A DNA stretch of 64,000 nt from Varroa destructor (lineage: Eukaryota; Arthropoda; Arachnida; Mesostigmata; Varroidae): the NCBI RefSeq assembly GCF_002443255.2, contig NW_019211454.1, positions 14,930,243 through 14,994,242 on the forward strand, written 5' to 3'. A program made the position numbers and the translations under genes. Under the pieces are notes generated by a model, which saw only the letters and a program-made list of their open reading frames with translations, did not search any database and was not told where the DNA came from. Of the stretch, positions 22,238 through 36,900 are shown piece by piece. Numbering within the stretch: position 1 is the stretch's first letter; each line of letters starts with the position of its first letter.

Positions 22238-25200
22238 TGACAGGAAAAGAAGTTATTGATACCATATAAAAGATGGAGGTAAGAGAAAGATACGTGTAAG
22301 GTGGCCCTTTCCACTGTTGAGAAAGGAATAGTTATGGGAATTAGCAAAAAAAGGAGGAACATCCAAGCAGAACAGAGACAGGTAAACTACCGAAATAGAA
22401 CACAAATATATGATAATAATTATATATTATATATATAATACTAAACTCGATGAAAAACGGGTGTGTGAGTGTTGTGTACATATTATAATATAAGATAGCT
22501 GATTGTACATTGTAACTGAACATCTCGTAGCCTTCCTGAACTTCTTGGAAGACATTGATATGATAATAACAATATGATGATAATACAAATATAACAATAC
22601 AACAAACTAAAAATAAAATGTAACAGCTTACTGCGATAAAGGATGATACGCAAAATATGCTTTTCTTTATTCTTAGGTAGGGAATTAATTGACCGAAAAC
22701 TACCTGGTGGTGGCAAAAAAAGTGTTAGGCGCAGGGTGAGAGTATACACTGAATAAGTCATAGGCCAACATGTGAACAGACCAACAAGGGGTTCATTGAG
22801 GTTTTAACAGGAAAGTGAGATAAATTCAACAGGCGATAAGGTATGTTCTTAGGTAGATTGATATAAAGTAGTGCTTAACAGTTCAGGGTTAGTGTTTCCG
22901 TAAGTCCGATTCCGCTAATATTTGTCGGATCGATAGATCCGATTATTTGATTCGAGACCCTTGGAGAGGACTTTCGAAATTAGTTAAGATTAAGTGCCCA
23001 TTTTTAAAATCATTCAAGCTTGATTAATGTATAGTAATAATAATCGGGGCAAGTGGGGCTATATGTGTCAAAGATATATGAACTATATAGCAAAGAAACG
23101 TTGATTCTATATTTAATTTGACAATTTCATCGGAAATTCAGTGCAATTCGCATTATTGGGTTTTCTGTTTGACCAGACTTCAAAAGGTCGGAACGATTTC
23201 TTTCGTATTCCGTCGAACCTTTGTCGAACGATGAACAATCAAACTAGGCCAGTTTGTTTTTCTATTATAATTTTATCTGTTTCAAAGCCATATCTGTAAA
23301 AAAAAAAAGTGACGTTCTATAGAAAAAGTTAGACTGAGCTGTTATATTGCGTAACCACCTTTAAGGCCATAGGGGCTAGAGTGAGGTGAGGCTATTTATG
23401 CCATTTCATACGTGGCTTTACGACTATATATAGAACCGGATACCGTCGATGCTAATTTTTCAGTGAAATTTAAACAACCAGTTAGCTTTAGAGTATAGGC
23501 TCAGACAAGTAGGAACGCGAATGTGTGTTTATGTGTCAAGTTAAGCCAAGGCATCGACGTTTTATACACGTTGTAAGGATTATGTTTCTGTTAGACGACA
23601 CTTTGACGGCTCCCTAAGAGGATCGTTAGAAGGCGATACCACCATATTGCGAGTAATCATGATCATAAACCGGAATTCATTAAGAACAATTATTAATGAA
23701 ACTAGATCTTTGACGAATGTATTGGGATCGTTTTTTTTCGTGCTAGAGGTTGTTTTCAGCAGTAACATTAAGCAAATTTGGCTTACCTTTTCGTTGTTAT
23801 TATTAAAAGGGCCTGTTTGACACTTTGTTCCATCCGAACTTTTACTACTCCATTATTTCCTTGGACACTGTTAACTTGAATTTGGAAATTTCAGCATAAC
23901 CTTGATAAATCCCACTATAAGTTTGTAGAAACATAAGCAGATGGAAATAGACTGAGGTATTTTTTAACACAGCGATTCGTTGAGATTTGGGTAACTTATT
24001 GAGTTTCTAAGACAAAGCTGGCAAGCTCGCTATAGCAGCACTTCAACTTTATCGCCAGAATTTCCTAAGAACTCGCCACAATATGAATAAAATATGGATT
24101 AAAAAATGTACCACATTATTAGATGAACCCAATAGATTAATTTACCTGTTTGATAAAAATCAAATAAATCTTCTATCGGTACTCCTTCCGCATTGCCTGA
24201 TTCTAAACCTCACATAATTTCACTGTTCTTTTTTTACTGTTGGTAAAAGAAGTAGCTCCACGTTCGACCAGTATTTTGAAAATTCACAAAATAGGTTTGA
24301 TATTTGACTATACAAAAATTGTAGAACTTTCGGCTGGGTCTTACCGTTTTCCCTCAAGAAATTTGCATTGGTTTTTGCGCCATTTTCTTTGCTTGCTTTG
24401 CTTACTTTCAGAAGTAGCAGTTACATATTTCGATGACATCACAGACAAAGGCTTCCCCTCAAACCTAAAACTTACTTGCTAATATTTAAAAAGCGACGTC
24501 ATTTGTGAAAGAATCAAATAAGAACGGCCCATCCGGTACAGCATAATGCCTGGCGTAATTTTCGATGCAAACACGCACAGCTAAATTTAGATGTAGATTC
24601 GGTCAGTACAACCCGATGGTGCCCACTATTCCCCCTATTCTTGTTTTGGCTTTCAGATTATCAGAACCGTTTGAACTTTTCCTTTTCGGGATTTCCTCTG
24701 TCGCTGTTCTCTGCATATAGCTTACTTCTCCAGATCCCCTAAGAATAAAGAACTTTACTTGATAAACGTGAGCCGTCGGCTCTCACAGTCCAGTCGGCTT
24801 GTCTGGCTTAGCATCGAGTCGTTTAGGCTTGTCCCAAGTCATGGACTTGTTCGTCTTCGTTTTGGCGCCCTTCCAGTCGTTGGCCGGCGTTTCTATTAGA
24901 AAATTTTAGGAGGAAAAACGATCTCCCAAGGTCGATTGGGGCCCCTGCTTACAGGACATTATAAGTGTTTGGGAGGCAACGTCGATACAGCAGTAACGCT
25001 GCTTGTCGCGAAAGAGCGAATGCCGCACGGTGGGTTGACCGTGCAGGCCGAAATGTCAAAACTGAAATGGATGTTTCTTGTGTCTGTCATCGTCGGGGAC
25101 AAACTGGACCGGGAATGGAAGAAATAAAGGTTTAGGAAAACGAAACAGGGAGTATGAGATGGTGGCAGTAAATTCAGCGTAAGTTGTGTGTGGCGTCTCA

Positions 25201-27562
25201 TAGGCGACCTCGTTCATTTAAGAACCTCGTCGTTTGCCTTTAGTCTGAGAGCTACGTAGCCTGTACTTGTGGGACAGTTAGCTGCCAGCCCCACCTCTGT
25301 TTCTGTCCAGACACGGAAAGTTTCTGTAACGGTCCAAATGAAAGAACAAACGTACATGCCTTGCGGAGTTTGAGAACTAAACGCAAGTTGAAAGCGCGTC
25401 TGAGCATCACTGTCTTTTGTCAAGAAACACTCACTACTTCGTGGTCCGTTTGGCACATCGACGCCTAAATAGAGTGCTATCTATTTTAACTCCTCATCGC
25501 TGTCATGTAGAGACAATAGCTTGTACTCCAGCTGCTAACAACATATAAGGTTGGTGGCGGGTCAGAAAAAAGCTGTTGCAAACAGCTTTCAACTATCGGC
25601 CTCAAGTTTCTGTCCATCTTTCGTTCGGTGTAGTGCGTGGGGATAAATCTTAAACAGCAGTGTAGGTCTTGGCTTCACAATAACTCAATTCGCTCTTTCA
25701 CGTAAGAATTCTAAAGTATGGTAAACTGTACCATTGAACATTTGTCGAAGCTCAGTTCCGGTAATCGTTAAGCTTCATTCCCGTTAATGGAGAAAATAAT
25801 CTTTGCTTCGTTTTAATAAAGGTAATCCATTATATTGTGTCACCTGCTCTGTCGATATACCTTTACAATGCACCTACAATCTGCAGAGACAGCCATCCCT
25901 CCAAGAGGTTAAATAGATAAATGGTCAGTAGTCTAAAATTATTTCCTCTCGCCGTCGATGGGACACATCACATGTCTCGATCAATTTTCCGAACGTTTCA
26001 CGCGGCAGAGGAGGACCGGCTTCCTCCACCTTTTCATTCACCCTTTAAATCTGTTTCCAGGCCTAAGTAGCAACGTAGTCTTCAGAACGTGTAGAGCACT
26101 CTGCTTGACCTCCCGATTAGTTATCTATTTGATTGACATCTCCCCGCGCCATCGTCCTGCTCGTTCGATCGTTGCCTGCTCATTCGTCTCCTAGCTATCG
26201 ACGTTGAAACACGCCATTTTTCCATTTGGACTTCAAGTATCTACTTTCTGGCCCATAGCAATGTTTTCCGGTACAGCAAGCATATTGTATGAACAGGCTG
26301 CATGAGTCGTTCAAAGGGTCGTACAAATAACTCAACGACACTGCTACACCTACCGGCGTTACTCACTTTTTCGCGCTGATTAGTGCTCCGAAGGGTTTGA
26401 CAGGGCTAATCCAATCTGGATTATTCATCTGGGTGCGCTTCGGCCAAATTTAGTTTCTACTGAGCCTTCAAAAGAAAAGTTAGATTTTTCATAAAGTTTA
26501 GTTAGGACAAGAAGAGACAACGGTACATGAAGCAAACCCAGACAAGGATAGGGAAAGTATCACTATATGCGAATGCATAGGTGATCAAAAACGAATGGCT
26601 AGGTAGCATGTTTCTTTATTAAGTGGGACAACACCTAGTCCAGGCTCGGCGAAGAATAGAAAAATAGGCACGCTAAAACGAGAAGCTAGCCGAGTCACTG
26701 TGAAAGGGCTTACATCAAACGGACTATAATCCTATAGCATGGAAGGTGCGTGAAGTGCCGGTCCATCGGTAAGAGGTAAATAGTCTTTGGCGACGCTGTT
26801 CTATGTGCAACCCAAAAAGGGGTTGTTTTACTCCTACGTGTCTAAAGGCGAATATGGCCAAAAACGGGCAGATTAGGTGTCAGTAGGTGTCACAAGATAG
26901 CATTATACTCTAATGACGCTTGTGCAAAGCTGGAGGAACGTAATCTGCCAGGGCACCGTTAAGCTGGGTTGGGTTTTATCCGTATCGTTTAAAGCTAACT
27001 TTCATTGGAGAGGATGGATAAAGCGTATTCAACGGGCGTGGATTATTTTTAGTATAAACTAGAAAGGAGATAATTGGGTTGTTCTTTTTTTTAATAGAAC
27101 CAAGTAATTTAACCTGACTTAGGTCCACTTTGTGTGACCCAACTCTAACACATACTCCGGCTCAAGAGAGTGACTCAGATTTATCGAAAGTAAGCAAAAT
27201 TTTCGCATGCCCTGCGCATGCACCAGGACTTTTCGACACAAGGTACAAATGAATACAGGTAATAACCTGTGTCGCGATACCTACAAGATTGAATATCTTT
27301 AATGCAAATATACATTATGCTAATATACATCCCTAGTGAAATTACTTATGGATTAGTATGAGGATCTAATGCTGATAGCGCGGTTGCACTGCGACCGTGC
27401 TTGATACCCAATGCTGTCTCAAAACGGTGGACAGTGTTTCAATCAAATCTAGTTTAATTTTATTACATCCCGCCAATCTATTTTATTTCATCAAATAACA
27501 GTAATGTCGCATTGAAATCTAAATAAGTATTTGTTTATTATTCCTCACAGTAGCGATGCATG

Positions 27563-27563
<1 letters not shown>

Positions 27564-27604
<41 letters not shown>
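27564..27604. repeat. (TA)n microsatellite
   Basis: About sixteen TA units, then GTATATATG. Confidence 0.93.
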
Positions 27605-30600
27605 GGCGCAATTCAAGAAATTGAATGGAAAGCTCTGTTCTTTTTTGTCATTTGTCATGATCAGTTGTGTTTTCTTTTTTTTTTTTGCATTTCGCGGTTT
27701 GAGCCGGTATGATTACTTGCACATAGTTAAAACAACGTAGAGCGTATCTATAACCGTGAGGACCCATTTGAATGTAAAGCAGACGTAGCTCTCTCATCAG
27801 TTTTTTCGTGTTCGACTTGTTTGTATGAATCATTTATGACCAGAAATAATTTTATATGAATGGAGGTCTATATGCCCGCTAATTTTCGTTCGACAGGAAC
27901 GTTACCTGTAAACGTTATTTGGCAACAATATAAAAACTCTAGCAATACACAGTAAATTACTTCTTTCACTTGACGGCGTCGTTAATAACAGCTGGTTTAT
28001 CGTCTCGTAAACAATAACGAAGGAAATACATAGAATGCTATTGTGGAAAGATAGCTAAGTGCTTAGAAGAACAAGCGATGTAGTTTTCTCGAACGGCGAC
28101 AGTTTGATCAATGATCATCTTTTTCAACAAATATTAATCTTTTAATAATAATAATTTCAACAAATATAAATTATGTAATATTATGAAATTAAAGACATTT
28201 TTTCTGTTCTCCCATGAGGCTTGCTCATTTCCCAGTACGTGTTTAATGTGCTTTATCACTTTCTCGCTGAAATTCTCAGCTACAAAAGATTGAGATGGCC
28301 AATAGTTTTTGTTGGCATGCCCATATGTGTATGATGGTATTTCACACACCGCCACCGTATGAAGCAGATGTTTTTGTGTATAACATAATTATCGCATTTA
28401 ACAGAATAACGCGCCATAATTTTTTTCGATAGTGACGGTTTTGATAGCGCTGACGGTTAGTGGCGCGTTTCTTTTTAAAAGAAGTAGTGTAGTTCCGGAT
28501 TCTTGCTTTTGCTGTATATCCGACAGACTATGCTTTTATCCTGAGTCGTTTCGATGTTTATCCCTTTCAGCCGCCGTTATCTTTATCGAGTCCTTAGATA
28601 ATGTTAGACGATAACATGTGGCTTGCGGTCCATTTGCACACGGCAACATGTACATTAGTAGCATCTATTTAGTTATTTTACTTACAAAAAAATGCGCCAA
28701 TTCGAAGTAAGAGCCAGCAGTTCGATCAACAACCTAAGAGTTTAATCTTTACATTTATCACACTAAGGCTGGTAGAACGGCTCCTTAATGGTCCGACCTT
28801 CCGGACGTTCTCGTAAATACTTGCGATAGCCAATACGAGTGAATATCTGAGGTGGAAATTTTTACATGTAAAACAAATTGGAGTTTGCCCTTCAATAGCG
28901 GAGGTCGCAAACTTTTCTTTGTCTTGTGAGCTATAATAAAGTACAAGAATATATGAAATTCAACTTGAAATAACTTCTTGTTCACATAATATTTCTATCA
29001 GTATGTGCTGGTGTAACATAACGTCTAATTTCGTAAATATATAATTCCACAGATACACACAAGTACTCTGTAATTAATTCACAACCTCGATATTGTTTAA
29101 GTTATTACAACTACCTGACGATCCATCCCGTTGCACCTAAAGTTTCAGCCATAAACCTGGATAAAAAGTTACAAGGTAAAATGTATACTACAACGTGGTG
29201 AAACGCATGTCCTGCTGGAAAAGGCTTTGTGTTTGCCTGACAGTTTTGTTTTTTGCGGTGATAAATTCAATCCTTTGCCCTTAGTGATATTGTGACCGTC
29301 ATCAAAATAATAATGAGAAACCAAATTTCGCGTATGATAGTCCATCAGAATTGCTACAATTACCGTCGACAGTGACACATTTTTCAGTGTATTTTTCCAA
29401 GCTTACCACGGTGTCGAGTACGCCCTACATTGTTATCGAGCACCATCACCGAGCTCATCTACGCTGGACTTTGCAACGTTCTAAGGTTTTGCCGTTAGCC
29501 GCATTGATCTACTTGCTATCCTCACCGTAGGGCTAATTTTATGGTGCGGTAAAATAGGGCGCTTTCAATTTCTCTCTAGCTAGCACATTTTACGAGTCCG
29601 CGTAATTCATTCCGTTTTGTTGTTGCTATTAGCTACAATAACATCTGCCGGCCTTTTGGTCTGTTGTGCTCTATTTCTGACAAGATCGAGAACAGTTCAA
29701 GGTTGTTTGTTCAACTTTGCTGCTTTGTAAGGTTTCATAAAAGAGGAAAAAACTTACTAAAACAACTTATCTTTGAGCATATATATATACACACACACTC
29801 AAATCGAAATATCTACTCTATACACGAAATAGGTACTTTTATGCATGTTCAGTCACAGTAAGCGAAAGCTAGCAAGCTGCCAGAAATCTAAACATATTTA
29901 ATAAAGCTATTCGGTATTGTTTGAAACAATGAAGAGCAGATGTTTTGAGGAGGGATAGTACAGGTCAACTAAGTTGAGATTCGAGAAGGTTTACTAGGTA
30001 GGTTTAAAGCTACAGGGTGGTAAAGGACAGCTTGTGGAAGGACCGTTAGTTAGTAGTTGATCGGATGACACCGATAGAACTATATATCGATCTGGAGGTA
30101 ACTCATAGTATCCTAGTATTCGAAAAGGGCACCCTGATGTCCTTTTTCAGATAGATCAAAGGTCATGGCCTATTTTGATAAACAGTATCCATACCAGCGT
30201 TATCTGAGCGCCAACGTGGTGAATGAAGTTATTGCTGTCCAGTGGTAACTTCCGATATCGATTGTGGTGTCATCCACTTATCAATAGATTAGAAACGCGG
30301 ACTTTCGCTATAGAGCCAAACGTCTCTAGATTTTAAGGATGATACTAGTTACAGCGATTATATTAGCAAAAACTCGAACGACGTTGTTCGACATGTTGTA
30401 GACCAAAACGCCATGATATCCAGCACTTCATCTGGTCTACTTCCGATTAGCGGGGAATTGTCGTGAATTGATGTTGATGATGATCTATTTCTGTGTACTC
30501 TTGATCTAATTGGGGGCGACTATCTCGACCTTCGCAGTAACCGTTCGTCGTGCGTTCAGCTGCCATAAGGCCAATCTTGGTTGGTGACGTTTGCATTAGC

Positions 30601-33082
30601 AGGAGACCATGGGGAATACGGTAGAATATGCCTAGCCACTTATGCCTGTATCGGGCATTCCCGAAATACTGCAAGGTGGCGAACTGGAAGAGTTCGTCGA
30701 AAATGCCGTAATCGCTTTTTCTCTAGGGGAAGAATGAAAGATTTATTCATTAGATGTTATGATTACTAGCAAGTGACAGAAAATCGGTCATACTTAATAG
30801 CTAATTAGCCGTATCTAGAATATAAACAGGGGCCAAAATAATCGTTATGGTGGCGGAAGTTATCTATTTCTGTGTGTAGGTAGCGTACTAAACATTTCTA
30901 AAGTGAAAATCTCGCTATTGTATATATTGCTATGTTCACATCTCGTTCTAGTCGTGAGTGATCAATGCTGTCCAGTACTTCGCTATTGCATTTTGTATAT
31001 GCCACCATTCGCTGGCGTCGATAGGGATACATTGATAATCATACAAGAAAACAGAATTTCTACCGTTACAAATCTTAGAGAAGGGAAATGTCGAATAAAA
31101 ACAATTAAGCGTTAAACAATGAAACAAAAAAAGATCTAGGTAAGAGTGGATTGTAAAAGACGACTTATAGCATCTATTAGGATCATGCAATGAAATTTAG
31201 CGTGTACTCATCTGTTAGTGTATATTCCTTCGTTCGTAACATCCGCCTGTTGACGATGAGGTTTCCTTTTTGCTTTAAGCTATTCGGCGTCAATTGAAAG
31301 CCGATCTGCCTTTTTACTTTTACTAAAGCGATACTTTTATTAGACGCAAGCCTTGCCGACTCAAGTTCTGGACGTCGCCAAAGCGCCGGCCAAAAATCGA
31401 CAATTTTTTGTACTGCGGGAAACGTCAGTTCGGTAAAAGCATGTTTTATTATTGTCGTATCAAATTGTTTTTGACGAAATTCATCTTGTCTAACGCACCC
31501 GAAGCTCATTTAGCTGTGCGATGAATTTTGTAGATTCACGAAGTTTTCAGGAAGAAGTCTCAAAAAAGTTCTTCATTCTCACACAGTCTGTGCTATCCTT
31601 TTCTTACTGTGCTGCCACCATCGGCTAATCCGTTTCATCGCTGCGTCTTGTGTAAGAGGCCGGTTCAGTGATCCGCCTACTATCCTCTAGTTCATCTCGA
31701 CGGCGGATTTAATGCGCACGGAACTACAGGAAAACGTACAGGGCATACTGTCAGCGTCACGTTTAGTCGATCTTCACGTTCGTTCACTAATCTCGATTTC
31801 AAATAACACGCTCTGACTTCTAGCTCGAGTAATACTCTACCATTACAAAGTGCGTAGCCCTGCTAGAAAAAAACCTTCGGTCTGTTTTTTCTATTTGACG
31901 TAGAAATCTTCAATTTTCTCCACTTGCAGATCGAACCTTCTTCCGAGCTATGCGTTGTTTCTGTTTTCTCCCTGCAGGTGGCCACCGCATGCGTTGGTGT
32001 TAAACATCTGCCTCTTTGTCGTAGTTGTAGCCATAGAAATTGTAACTATACGATACTAAATATTTTCAGAGAATAAGGTATTATAGTTCGTAGTTCGCTA
32101 TCTCGTTTAGCCATCTGATGTCGTCATCATCGCGTAGTTAGTTGTAGCTTCAACAGATTTTGCATATTGTCACATAATTTTTTTTCTTATTATCATTATA
32201 TTAATAGGTTTTGATTATTACCATTGTTTTTTACACTTATGATCATTTTAATAATAATGATGATTATTATTATTACTAGTAGGCAAATATCTAGTTATCT
32301 ATTATAATATTTTTGTCCTTTTTTCGGATAATAGATACGTGCTAAATAACGTTGCAGTGGTTACGTAGAGCTTAGGCGTTCGACTTCTATCCGTTCAGTT
32401 ATTGATTAATAATCGTGTCGCTTAGTAGATACAAATACCTAGAATAGCGGAGGAAGATTCTTCTATACAAAGCAGAGAGTCGTACTATACCGTTATGCAT
32501 TTGTATGTATAACTGTATCATTTACGTGCCAATGTATATCGCCAACGCTTCTGGTTATTGTTGCGCTATAGTAGGAAACGTATGGAACTTTACGGACGGA
32601 TTGTGGACCCTAAAGAATTTTCGATAGATGAATCATATTTTCTCCGGATAGCAACAATAGCTAAGGTCACTTTGAACTACTTTGTTTCTTTGCAGCATAA
32701 CATCTCTGTGTAGAGCCCGAATAGATTACTTTTGACATATATATATATGAGTACTTCTTACGGCAGCTAAATCGTACCGATGTCGAATACGCTAAACCCC
32801 TAAAGCATGTGCTATGCATAGAGAGCTGTGTAAATCACAGACAAACGCATTCAACGATGGGTTATTTCGTACTTTAGTAAATCATACAACACGTTTTATC
32901 ATATGTGTTGATGGCGGCGCCGTAAGCAGTGGCCCATGGTTTTTCGACAAGGAATTTAGCGACCACAACAAGGAGTCTCGGCCGTCTCCTTCTGCTACAT
33001 TATACATATTCGGTCGCTTACGATTTCATCTAATCCTATCTATTTTTGCGCCTCATGGCGAGTACCAGTGACCGCAGTGAGC

Positions 33083-33088
33083 TTTATT
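33083..33088 (-). promoter_or_regulatory. Candidate poly(A) signal for the calcium sensor gene
   Basis: TTTATT on the plus strand reads AATAAA on the minus strand, about 680 bases after the stop codon at 33769. It is the first canonical hexamer I see downstream of that stop. Confidence 0.4.
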
Positions 33089-33768
33089 CAATGTGTATAT
33101 ATTCCCCGGTGATGCTGTATCAGAGACGCTGCTGAATGCGGATTGTTTGGCCTTCTTTACTGTCTATAATGTAAGTTCAGAACATGGAACTCTTCGATTG
33201 GCTGCGTCTATTCGTTTGTTCTAGTAGTTCGACTACGATTGCTGCTGTCAGCAACTTACTTCGTTTTTCTTTCTCCGTAGTTGCGCACGCTAGCCGCGGC
33301 AGATCGCAGGTCATCGTCCATCGTCGAGACGACGACGACGACGACGTTATTGAGGTGACAGGTAACACTAAAAAAAAGTGTTACAGTTTTTATGCAGTAA
33401 TATTATGACATTGCCTCTTGACACAGTACCGTTTGCGAAACCAACGCACGTTAGTTTGAATACTTAACTGGCGTTACATGGATGCTACTGAGGCGGCAGA
33501 GGAGGACGGATTTACCGTACGTGACTACCCCCGTAGTATTCGAAATATCAACGCCTTTTTGCTACCCAGCAGAAAGGCAACGTCGGTTGTTATGGGAGCG
33601 TATTGATTGTTATGCGCCTATTGAAAGTTCCTCCTCAATTTGTGTGGCGAGCTTCTTGTCACACTGTTGAGTCTGCAGAGGGGTTCTGTGGCAATAGCGG
33701 CGGAGACGGCGACGGCAATAGTAAACGACCACGCCTGTTCAGTCGAGTCGCTTCTCTGTTTGCTCCGA
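33089..33768 (-). other. Probable 3' UTR of the calcium sensor gene
   Basis: Follows the stop codon in the minus direction and is GC-richer than the flanking intergenic DNA. It contains a short (GAC)n tract at 33327-33346. Overlapping frames on both strands through that tract (Ser- or Asp-runs) are artefacts of the repeat. Confidence 0.45.
33327..33346. repeat. (GAC)n trinucleotide tract
   Basis: About seven GAC units, read as (GTC)n on the strand of the calcium sensor transcript, within its probable 3' UTR. Confidence 0.85.
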
Positions 33769-33926
33769 CTACTCGTATTGACTGAGTAACGCTTTGCGAA
33801 TCCAGGGATCTGTCTTGAAGCCTTCACAAAACTCTTCTCTCGAGATCCGCGCGTCGGAGTCGAAGTCGAGTTTTGCGAACAGCTGATCGACCTTCCGCGA
33901 TACCGGATCACCTTCCGCTGCTTTGC
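33769..33926 (-). CDS. Calcium sensor last coding exon (EF4 and stop)
   Basis: Minus-strand acceptor TTATTAG (33927-33933) follows a strong pyrimidine tract. The exon starts with two bases completing a Gly codon and ends with TAG at 33769-33771. It encodes [19 protein letters not shown], the EF4 loop, and [16 protein letters not shown]. Corresponds to KRVDRIF...KADPSIVQAL of NCS-1. The linker before EF4 is about 4 residues shorter than in NCS-1. Confidence 0.92.
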
Positions 33927-36900
33927 CTAATAACATAAACGGGACAGAAAAGATACGTTGATTGTTAGTTTCCTTAGAGCAAGGATAGTTCGGTATTGTA
34001 AGACGAGGGCAATGCTAATGAAGTGCTTAGTTCAGAATACTGATCTTGTATTTGTAGTGTTATTTCACATTTTTGTTGTTTTTTACGCTTATAATAATTA
34101 TTGTTATTATTTATTAACGCCTGTCATAAGGCAGATCATATATAATACTTACAAAATATGAACCTAAAACATCAAATATAGTTATCAGCGTGAAAGTATA
34201 ATATCAAGTTAGGCATAATCCGTTATGCGTACCCTATACGCGTGCTAATACGTTAAGAAAGGACGTTACCAGGCAGCATCCTGCGTGATGTACGGGCACA
34301 GGGTTATCGTTATGGAATAGTGGTGATGTACCTCGATTTATATAATGTTTCATCTCCCTGCATGACAAAATAATTGATACATAGTAGCACACTTGTCAGC
34401 CATAATGTCATGGGACTTTTACCTGATGCACATGCGTGTTAGGCTCAGTTTACTAGCAATGATAAAATATTACACTACTGTTTGGTAGAATAGAAATCAG
34501 CTACGGATAAATTAATTAACAGTATAATACGTATTTGCTAAATCAGTTTTTCGTTAGTAACCAGAATGCACCCGGGGTTTTGGCCGAGGCAATGAGCGTC
34601 GATAAGGCCTTTATCAAGAGACCACAATTGATCCTTTCCTAGCGCGTCTAACAAAACATCTTGTCAGAATCCTAATCAGTCCTATCTTGTAACCCTCACC
34701 TGGAGCAAGTATCACGGACGTAAGCGAATCCCTTACGATAAAACACAGGCCTTCTTCACGAATGCTTTCCGCCCTTGATATTATGGACCGATATTTATAA
34801 GGGTACTTCTAAGGAGAATTGTTTTTCGGCTTATTTGTCACGATCTATGAAACGAAAGGTTTCAAACCGGTCCAGGCCATAGCACCCAACGGAAATTATG
34901 TATATTTGAGCCGAGATCAGTAATGAAAACAAAGGTGTAATAAGGCACAATAATAGTTTCGCTATTGTTGGAGAGTATCAGTTTTCTACACCGGTGATGT
35001 CAAAAATATATAACCCTCTTACATGGTTTGTCCAACAAGTGTTAGACCATACAAAAAAAGAAATTTACCTTGATTGACCCGAAAATTTTGTTAAGGTGAC
35101 CTGCTAAGTTCCTAGCACGTTCCTAGCACCTGCTAGTTCCTTGCTTGACAATCGAGAATCAACAGCGCACCTAGAAACATGTTCTCTCGAACATGTTTCT
35201 GCACAAATTACGGCAGCTGGACGATAGACGAACAGTCCCACGATTCCCCACAACATGTGATCTTACCAGATGACCAGCCGTATATTGGGTACTGCTGCTT
35301 GCAAGTACAATTGGCCTAAACTTCCCCATATCGAAAGCCATCTCCGACCATGTGTTCCACAATGAGAATCGTCACAAATAATAGTGAATAGTTATCGCAA
35401 ACACCTGATTATTGATATTATAAAACTATTTCGTGAGCGAGAGAGAGTACGATAGCAGACGCCGAAAGCTACTTTATCCAATGTCTGCCATCCTTTCCGT
35501 AAGTACTATAAACTAAGACTGATTCGATTCACGGAATTAAGTCAAGCTCATTATTGCACAAAGCTTTAATAGAGCGGGAAACATTTATAGAAGATCCATG
35601 ACAGTCCTGCATCATTATAGCTACTGGTGCGCCCGAGCTTTTTGGTTGACCACCTACGTCGAACTTGAGAAAGTCGGCCCGGTAACTACCTGTACTCTAT
35701 CTGCATACAAAAGGCTGTCGCCAAAAAGCTTGCTTCAGAAGAGACTCAATAACATCAGTCAAATTATAACTCTTAGGCCAAACGAATTGTATGGCTATGT
35801 AACAACTATAAAATATCGATTCAAAATTTGCGTTCTATCAACCCGCCGTATTACGTCATTTGCAAGAGTTAGCACGCATCTGAGTTGGCTGTCGAAAAAA
35901 AAAAACAACTAATTCTGTTTGAATCTGCAGCGGGATGCTACGATGAGGGGCAAACGAGGGGAGGCAGACAGGGCTATAAGACCCTGTCTCCGCTGTCATC
36001 CAATTATCAAAAGAATGATATGATATGGTATAAGATAGCTAAACAATTACCCAACCTTACACAAACTATGAAAAGAGGAAAATAAGAATATTATGGGACA
36101 CTGCTAGCAGATTTGAGTGATTTGCCATAAGCAAATTATGTCATGTTTTCCATGTACTAGTAGCGAACTTTGTCGATCATTCTAAATCATTGGGTAATAA
36201 GATCGAATCAAACTCGTTTCTTTCGAAACACGCTTTAAAAAGGCGTCACCTAGTTTGTAAAATGTCCTATTCGAGTTCATGGCATGGCCATATAGCTGCA
36301 ATGTAAGAAATGAGCGTGTTATATAATAGCTGAACCGTCACGTAACTCAAATGGTCGATTGACATCGATCTGTTTTATTATGACGCCTATCGCCTTTCCT
36401 GATCAGTGTACTTTGTTTCAGATCGGTAAAGATCCGCGGCGCCTGAGAAGTACATCTCAAAAGACTTAAAATTGACTTATTGAACAATTTCATGGCAGTA
36501 GTAGCTGACACCTTTATCAGGTCTAGTCATTGTCATACGATTGCCAAACACGACATTACCCCAGCGACGTAGGGTGGCAATGTTCGCTCGCTATATCGTA
36601 ACAGGGGAGATTGTTCTTTAGTCGAAATAAGGTGCCACTAGCAAGAGCCAATGAGACTTACACAACGACACCTACCTGCCTTTCCTGCCAGGACAAACAC
36701 GGTTCCTATCGACTCTAGAGTAAAGTCACAGCGTTGATTTGTCTCTCTCATGCTATGTACTTGGCCTGGCTGCAGTGAATCGGCCTGTGTTTCAAGTACA
36801 TTAGAAGTTGCGCCCCAGTAACGGCCGAATGAGCCATCGAACATCGCCGGCCGTTCTCTAGCAATTGGTTGTCACTGTGCCAAACGGCGTCGAGCCGTGG

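Larger units (their letters stand above)
13836..33082. other. Intergenic or extended-UTR DNA, no gene recognised
   Basis: About 19 kb of AT-rich sequence lies between two convergent genes. Longest frames are about 110-130 codons without recognisable domains, with the AT-driven composition expected by chance. It contains several (TA)n microsatellites, a GA/GGGA tract and dispersed TTA/ATT-rich patches. No tRNA, rRNA, transposase or reverse transcriptase was recognised. Short unannotated non-coding RNAs cannot be excluded. Confidence 0.6.

Noticed and set aside
33177..33408. Overlapping frames with Asp- and Ser-runs on opposite strands
   Set aside because: Created by the GAC repeat in the probable 3' UTR; no domain and no splice context.
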